Source: Micromonospora sp. CP22 (GTDB taxonomy: Bacteria; Actinomycetota; Actinomycetes; Mycobacteriales; Micromonosporaceae). From it: DNA of 64,000 nucleotides. Below are positions 59,705 through 64,000 of the stretch, piece after piece. The translations under genes were made by a program, and so were the position numbers. Position 1 is the stretch's first letter. The number at the start of each line of letters is the position of its first letter. The stretch covers positions 496,001 through 560,000 of the forward strand of contig NZ_VCJO01000001.1 of the NCBI RefSeq assembly GCF_009712475.1, given 5' to 3'. A model generated the notes under the pieces. The model did no database searches. It had not been told where the DNA came from and was given only the letters and a program-made list of their open reading frames with translations.

Positions 59705-62308
59705 TCAGAAGGCGCAGGCGATGACCAGTTCGGCAGTGCGATCGGGAAGCAGGTCGAGCTTGCCGATGCGACCGGCCGCGCGCAGGTCGTCGATGACCAG
59801 GTTGAGCTGGTCGAGCAGGTCGGCTGGGCCGAGCGCCTCGGCCAGCGGCACCTCCGCCCGCATCGACAGCTTCCGCTCCGACTTGGCCCGCCGGACCTGC
59901 CCCAACGCGTCGGCGGCGAGCCGCAGCAGGTGCGGATCACCGTCGCCCTGGACGGCGCGACCCACCTCGTACGTGGTCGGCCACGGTGCGCGGTGCACCG
60001 AACCGTACCGCCACCACGACCAGACCTCCTCGGTCACGAACGGCAACACCGGCGCGAACAGCCGCAACTGCACCGACAGCGCACACGCCAACGCGGCCCG
60101 TGCCGAGTCGGCCGCCGCCCCGCTGCCGTAGGCGCGTTCCTTCACCAACTCGATGTAGTCGTCACAGAACCGCCAGAAGAACGACTCGGTGGCCTGGAGC
60201 GCCGCCGTGTGGTCGTACTCCTCGAACGCCGCCGTCGCAGCCGTCACCACCTCGGAGAGTTCGGCGAGCATGGCCCGGTCCAGTGGTTCGGTCGCCGGGG
60301 CGCGCAGCGCGTCGGCGGCACCCAGCCCGAGCGCGAACTTCGACGCGTTGAGCAGCTTGGTGGCCAGCCGTCGGCCGATCCGGATCTGCGCCGGGTCGAA
60401 GGCCAGGTCGGTGCCGGGCTTGCCGCTGGCCGCCCAGTACCGCACCGCGTCCGAGCCGTGCTGTTCCAGCAGCGCCATCGGGGTGACCACGTTGCCCACG
60501 GACTTCGACATCTTCTTGCGGTCCGGGTCGAGGATCCAACCGGACAGCTCCGCCGTCCGCCAGGGCAACTCGCCGTGCTCCAGGTGTGCCCGGACCACGG
60601 TGGCGAACAGCCAGGTACGGATGATGTCGTGGCCCTGCGGACGCAGGTCCATCGGAAACACCTGCGCGAACAACTCCGGGTCACGTTCCCAGCCACCGGC
60701 GATCTGCGGGGTCAGCGACGAGGTGGCCCAGGTGTCCAGCACGTCCGGGTCGCCGACGAAGCCGCCCGGCACCCCACGACGCGACTCGTCGTACCCGGGC
60801 GGGGCGTCCTCGGCCGGGTCGATCGGCAGCGCGGACTCCTCCGGTACGAGAGGCTGGCTCCAGTCCGGCTCACCGGCGTCGTCGAGCCGGTACCACACCG
60901 GCACCGGCACCCCGAAGTAGCGTTGCCGGCTGACCAACCAGTCGCCGGTCAGGCCGCCCGCCCAGTGCTCGTAGCGGTGCCGCATGTGCTCCGGCACCCA
61001 GCGCAGTTCCCGGCCCCGGGCCAGCAGTTCCGCCCGCAACTGCGGGTCACGGCCGCCGTTGCGCAGATACCACTGCCGGGTCGAGACGATCTCCAGGGGA
61101 CGGTCGCCCCGCTCGTAGAACTTGACCGCGTGCGTGATCGGGCGTGGCTCGCCGACCAGGTCACCCGCCTCGGTCAGCTGCGCCACCACCGTCCGCCGGG
61201 CGCCGTTGACGGTCTGCCCGGCCAGCGCCGCGTACGGCTGTGCGGGCACCCCCGCCGGTGGCTCCGGCAGCAGCCGGCCGTCCCGGCCGATCACCACCCG
61301 CGTCGCCAGGGACAACTCCCGCCACCAGGTCACGTCGGTCAGGTCACCGAAGGTGCAGACCATCGCGATGCCGGTGCCCTTGGCCGGCTCCGCCAGCGGG
61401 TGCGCGCGCACCGGCACCTCCACCCCGAACACGGGGGTACGCACACAGCCGCCGACCAGGTCCGCGTACCGCTCGTCGTCGGGGTGACAGACCAGCGCGA
61501 CGCAGGCCGGCAGCAACTCCGGTCGGGTGGTGTCGATCAGCACCTCCCGCCCGTCGGGCGCGTGGAAACGCAACCGGTGGTACGCCCCGGGGCGTTCCCG
61601 GTCCTCCAACTCGGCCTGCGCCACGGCGGTGGCGAACCCGACGTCCCACAGCGTCGGCGCCTCGGCCTGGTACGCCTCGCCTCGGGCCAGGTTGCGCAGG
61701 AACGCCCGCTGCGAGGTGGCCCGGGCCGCCGGTCCGATGGTGGTGTACATCAACGACCAGTCCACCGACAGGCCGAGCCGCCGCCACAACGCCTCGAAGA
61801 CCTGCTCGTCGGCAGCGGTCAACCGCTCGCACAGCTCGATGAAGTTGCGTCGGGAGATCGGTTTCGGGTTCTTCCGGGCGGCGTCGTCCACCGGATCGGC
61901 TGCCGGCGCCCAGTCCGGGTCGTACGGCAGGGAAGGATCACAGCGCACCCCGTAGACGTTCTGCACCCGGCGTTCGGTGGGCAGGCCGTTATCGTCCCAA
62001 CCGATCGGGTAGAAGACCGCCCGGCCACGCATCCGCTGGAACCGGGCGATCAGATCGGTGTGGGTGTACGAGAAGACGTGCCCCATGTGCAGCTCACCCG
62101 ATACGGTCGGCGGCGGGGTGTCGATCGCGTACACGTCCGACCTGCGACCACCGGGGGAGGTCGTGCCGCCTACCCGCGTCGTCGGCCGATCGCGGTCGAA
62201 GGCGTACGTGCCGTCCTCCTGCCAGCGGCGCGACCAGGTCTCCTCCAGCCCGTCCAGGATCGGGCGTTCGGGGACACCGGTGCGGGCCGTCCTCGCCGTA
62301 TCGGTCAT
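59705..62308 (-). CDS. valS: Valyl-tRNA synthetase, compact archaeal/rickettsial-like type
   Basis: An 867-residue class I synthetase that charges tRNA-Val. The HIGH motif is LHMGH within [20 protein letters not shown], and KMSKS is present as [32 protein letters not shown] marks the branch that resembles archaeal and rickettsial ValRS rather than the E. coli form, and the long C-terminal coiled coil of the latter is missing. The editing (CP1) domain is present ([20 protein letters not shown]). It converges on the ABC cassette. Whether the genome holds a second valS cannot be seen here. Confidence 0.95.
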   Translation of the reverse strand: MTDTARTARTGVPERPILDGLEETWSRRWQEDGTYAFDRDRPTTRVGGTTSPGGRRSDVYAIDTPPPTVSGELHMGHVFSYTHTDLIARFQRMRGRAVFYPIGWDDNGLPTERRVQNVYGVRCDPSLPYDPDWAPAADPVDDAARKNPKPISRRNFIELCERLTAADEQVFEALWRRLGLSVDWSLMYTTIGPAARATSQRAFLRNLARGEAYQAEAPTLWDVGFATAVAQAELEDRERPGAYHRLRFHAPDGREVLIDTTRPELLPACVALVCHPDDERYADLVGGCVRTPVFGVEVPVRAHPLAEPAKGTGIAMVCTFGDLTDVTWWRELSLATRVVIGRDGRLLPEPPAGVPAQPYAALAGQTVNGARRTVVAQLTEAGDLVGEPRPITHAVKFYERGDRPLEIVSTRQWYLRNGGRDPQLRAELLARGRELRWVPEHMRHRYEHWAGGLTGDWLVSRQRYFGVPVPVWYRLDDAGEPDWSQPLVPEESALPIDPAEDAPPGYDESRRGVPGGFVGDPDVLDTWATSSLTPQIAGGWERDPELFAQVFPMDLRPQGHDIIRTWLFATVVRAHLEHGELPWRTAELSGWILDPDRKKMSKSVGNVVTPMALLEQHGSDAVRYWAASGKPGTDLAFDPAQIRIGRRLATKLLNASKFALGLGAADALRAPATEPLDRAMLAELSEVVTAATAAFEEYDHTAALQATESFFWRFCDDYIELVKERAYGSGAAADSARAALACALSVQLRLFAPVLPFVTEEVWSWWRYGSVHRAPWPTTYEVGRAVQGDGDPHLLRLAADALGQVRRAKSERKLSMRAEVPLAEALGPADLLDQLNLVIDDLRAAGRIGKLDLLPDRTAELVIACAF

Positions 62309-62371
62309 CCGCCGATCGTAGGCACCGGCACCCTGGCGGGCACGCCGAATATCCGGTCAGGAACACGCACT

Positions 62372-64000
62372 TCAGAGCAGCGAGTCGCGCCATTGGCGGT
62401 GCAGGTCGGCGTAGCGACCACCGCTCGCGATCAGTTCGGCGGGCGGGCCGTCCTCGACGATCCGACCCCGGTCGAGGACCAGCACCCGGTCGGCGGACGC
62501 CACCGTGGAGAGCCGGTGCGCGATCACCAGGGCGGTCCGGTCCCGCAGGATGCTGCCGAGGGCGTGCTGCACCAGCCGTTCGGTCGGCACGTCCAGCGAC
62601 GAGGTGGCCTCGTCGAGGATCAGCACCGCCGGATCGGCCAGGAACGCCCGCGCGAAGGCGACCAACTGACGCTGTCCGGCGGAGAGGCGACCACCGCGCC
62701 GGTGCACCTGTGTGGCGTACCCGTCGGGCAGCGCCGAGATGAAGTCGTGCGCGCCGATCGCCCGGGCGGCGGCCTGCACGGCGGCGTCGTCGGCGTCCGG
62801 GCGGCCGAACCGGATGTTGTCCGCCACGGTGCCGCCGTACAGGTGGGTCTCCTGGGTCACCAGCACCATCGCCCGGCGCAGGTCCGCGTCGGCGACCTCG
62901 CGCAGGTCCACCCCGTCGAGCGTGATCGTGCCGGTGTCCGGGTCGTGGAACCGGGCCAGCAGCTTGGCGACGGTGGACTTACCGGCACCGGTCGGCCCGA
63001 TCAGGGCCACCGTCTGCCCGGCGGGAATGGTGAGGTCCAGCCCGGTGAGGATCGGCGAGTCGGCGCGGTACCCGAACGACACCGCGTGGAAGTGGACCGC
63101 GCCGCGGTCCGGGCCGTCGGGCAGCCGCACGGGCCGGGTCGGCTCGGGGACCGACGGCCGCTCGTCGAGCACCCCGGCGAGTTTCTCCAGCGCCGCCGTG
63201 GCCGACTGGAGCGAGTTGTAGAACTGGCTGAGTTCCTGCATCGGCTCGAAGAACCGGCGCAGGTAGAGCAGGAAGGCGGCCAGCACGCCGACGCCCGTCT
63301 CGCCGCCCAGCACCCGGGCACCGCCGTAGCAGAGCACCACCGCCACAGTGACGCTGCCGATCAGCTTGATGCCGGGCGCGTACGTCGCGATCAGGCGGTA
63401 GGCGTCCCGGCTGGCGCGCCGGTAGTCGTCGTTGAGCGAGTCGAAGATGTGCTGGTTGCGTGCCTGGCGGCGGTACGCCTGAACCGCCCTGATGCCCCGC
63501 ATCGACTCGACGAAGTGGACGATGACCAGCGCCACCGCCTCCCGGGTGCGCCGATACGCGGCGGCCGAGGCGCGGGCGAACCAGCGGGACATCCAGAACA
63601 GCAGCGGGAAGGCGAGCAGCGTCACCGAGGCCAGCGGCAGGTCCAACCAGAGCAGGATGCCGGCCACCGAGACGATCGTCAGGGCGGCCATCACCAGACT
63701 CTCGACGCCCCCGTCGACCAGCTCGGCGATCGAGTCGATGTCACTGGTCAGCCGCGAGATCATCCGACCCGACGTGTAGCGCTCGTGGAACGCCACCGGC
63801 AGGTGCAGGAAGTGCGCGTACACCCGTCGGCGCAGGTCGAGCAGGACGGCCTGGCCGATCCGGGCGGAGAGGGTGAGGAAGCCACGCCGGGCCGCGTACT
63901 CGACGCCCGCCGCAGCGGCGAAGGCCACGGCCACGCCGATCAGCGGGCCGGGCTCGCCGGCCCGGAGCGGCTCGATGGCCCGGTCGATGCCGAGCATCAC
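62372..64000 (-). CDS. ABC transporter with fused membrane and ATPase domains (type IV exporter), N-terminus cut by window end
   Basis: At least 542 residues of a fused exporter half-transporter; the start lies beyond the window. The membrane domain (to about residue 285 here) has the usual helices with FHERYTSGRMISRLTSDIDS and an RxTREA-type coupling loop. The ATPase domain has ALIGPTGAGKSTVAKLLARF (Walker A), the signature RLSAGQRQLVAFARAFLAD, Walker B AVLILDEATSSLD and ALVIAHRLSTV. All residues for ATP hydrolysis appear intact. Such proteins work as homo- or heterodimers; the partner, if any, would lie outside. Substrate unknown. Confidence 0.92.
   Translation of the reverse strand: MMLGIDRAIEPLRAGEPGPLIGVAVAFAAAAGVEYAARRGFLTLSARIGQAVLLDLRRRVYAHFLHLPVAFHERYTSGRMISRLTSDIDSIAELVDGGVESLVMAALTIVSVAGILLWLDLPLASVTLLAFPLLFWMSRWFARASAAAYRRTREAVALVIVHFVESMRGIRAVQAYRRQARNQHIFDSLNDDYRRASRDAYRLIATYAPGIKLIGSVTVAVVLCYGGARVLGGETGVGVLAAFLLYLRRFFEPMQELSQFYNSLQSATAALEKLAGVLDERPSVPEPTRPVRLPDGPDRGAVHFHAVSFGYRADSPILTGLDLTIPAGQTVALIGPTGAGKSTVAKLLARFHDPDTGTITLDGVDLREVADADLRRAMVLVTQETHLYGGTVADNIRFGRPDADDAAVQAAARAIGAHDFISALPDGYATQVHRRGGRLSAGQRQLVAFARAFLADPAVLILDEATSSLDVPTERLVQHALGSILRDRTALVIAHRLSTVASADRVLVLDRGRIVEDGPPAELIASGGRYADLHRQWRDSLL

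Noticed and set aside
1..64000. tRNA, rRNA, CRISPR arrays, insertion sequences and prophage genes
   Set aside because: I looked for T-loop-like GGTTCGAATCC motifs, regularly spaced repeats, and transposase or integrase motifs and saw none.

Overview
The window is about 64 kb of very GC-rich DNA with GTG/ATG starts, strong G/C bias at third codon positions and many start codons that sit 6-9 bases after a TANNNT box with no ribosome binding site (leaderless transcripts). Gene content and order point to an actinomycete, most likely Micromonosporaceae (Micromonospora or a close relative). The family-level assignment is an inference. Core gene order (guaB3 / cholesterol-oxidase-like / guaA; chorismate mutase / pcrA / M23 / sucCD / DUF6350 / purN-purH / folD / mdh / icd) matches the conserved order known from Streptomyces and Mycobacterium.

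Layout. 1-7 kb: end of guaB3, an M1 metallopeptidase, an LCP cell-wall ligase, a ChoD-like GMC oxidoreductase and guaA. 7-9.7 kb: a PspC protein and two adjacent tandem-Nudix genes. 10-12.4 kb: pssA and psd facing each other across a long bidirectional terminator; Psd carries an unusual N-terminal Rossmann-like domain. 12.6-17 kb: an envelope-stress module made of a PspC/LiaF-like membrane protein operon divergent from a PspC-sensor kinase/LuxR regulator operon, followed by a thioester-domain, LPLTG-anchored surface protein. 18.7-24.6 kb: a complete oligopeptide ABC transporter operon (A-B-C-D-F). 24.8-38.2 kb: chorismate mutase, pcrA, two M23 peptidases, a B12-binding protein, sucCD, DUF6350 and a PurN-PurH open frame with no stop between the two enzymes. 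38.3-46.5 kb: a GGDEF/EAL protein and a second, oppositely oriented oligopeptide ABC operon, lying between purH and folD. 46.9-50.4 kb: folD, mdh, icd. 50.7-55.9 kb: galT under a DeoR regulator, and a two-gene unit of a glycosyltransferase plus an APS kinase fused to a degenerate ATP-sulfurylase domain. 56-59.6 kb: a four-gene ABC export cassette. 59.6-62.3 kb: a four-unit nested inverted repeat and valS. The window ends inside an ABC exporter gene.

The most striking element is in the 287 bp between chorismate mutase and pcrA. On the minus strand a leaderless promoter drives a 21-codon leader peptide with the run F-Y-F-Y-Y, then mutually exclusive hairpins and a 17-bp intrinsic terminator, all ahead of the gene for the first step of phenylalanine/tyrosine synthesis. 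This reads as a Phe/Tyr transcription attenuator. A second leaderless small ORF precedes sucCD. No CRISPR array, rRNA, tRNA, prophage or insertion sequence was recognised.
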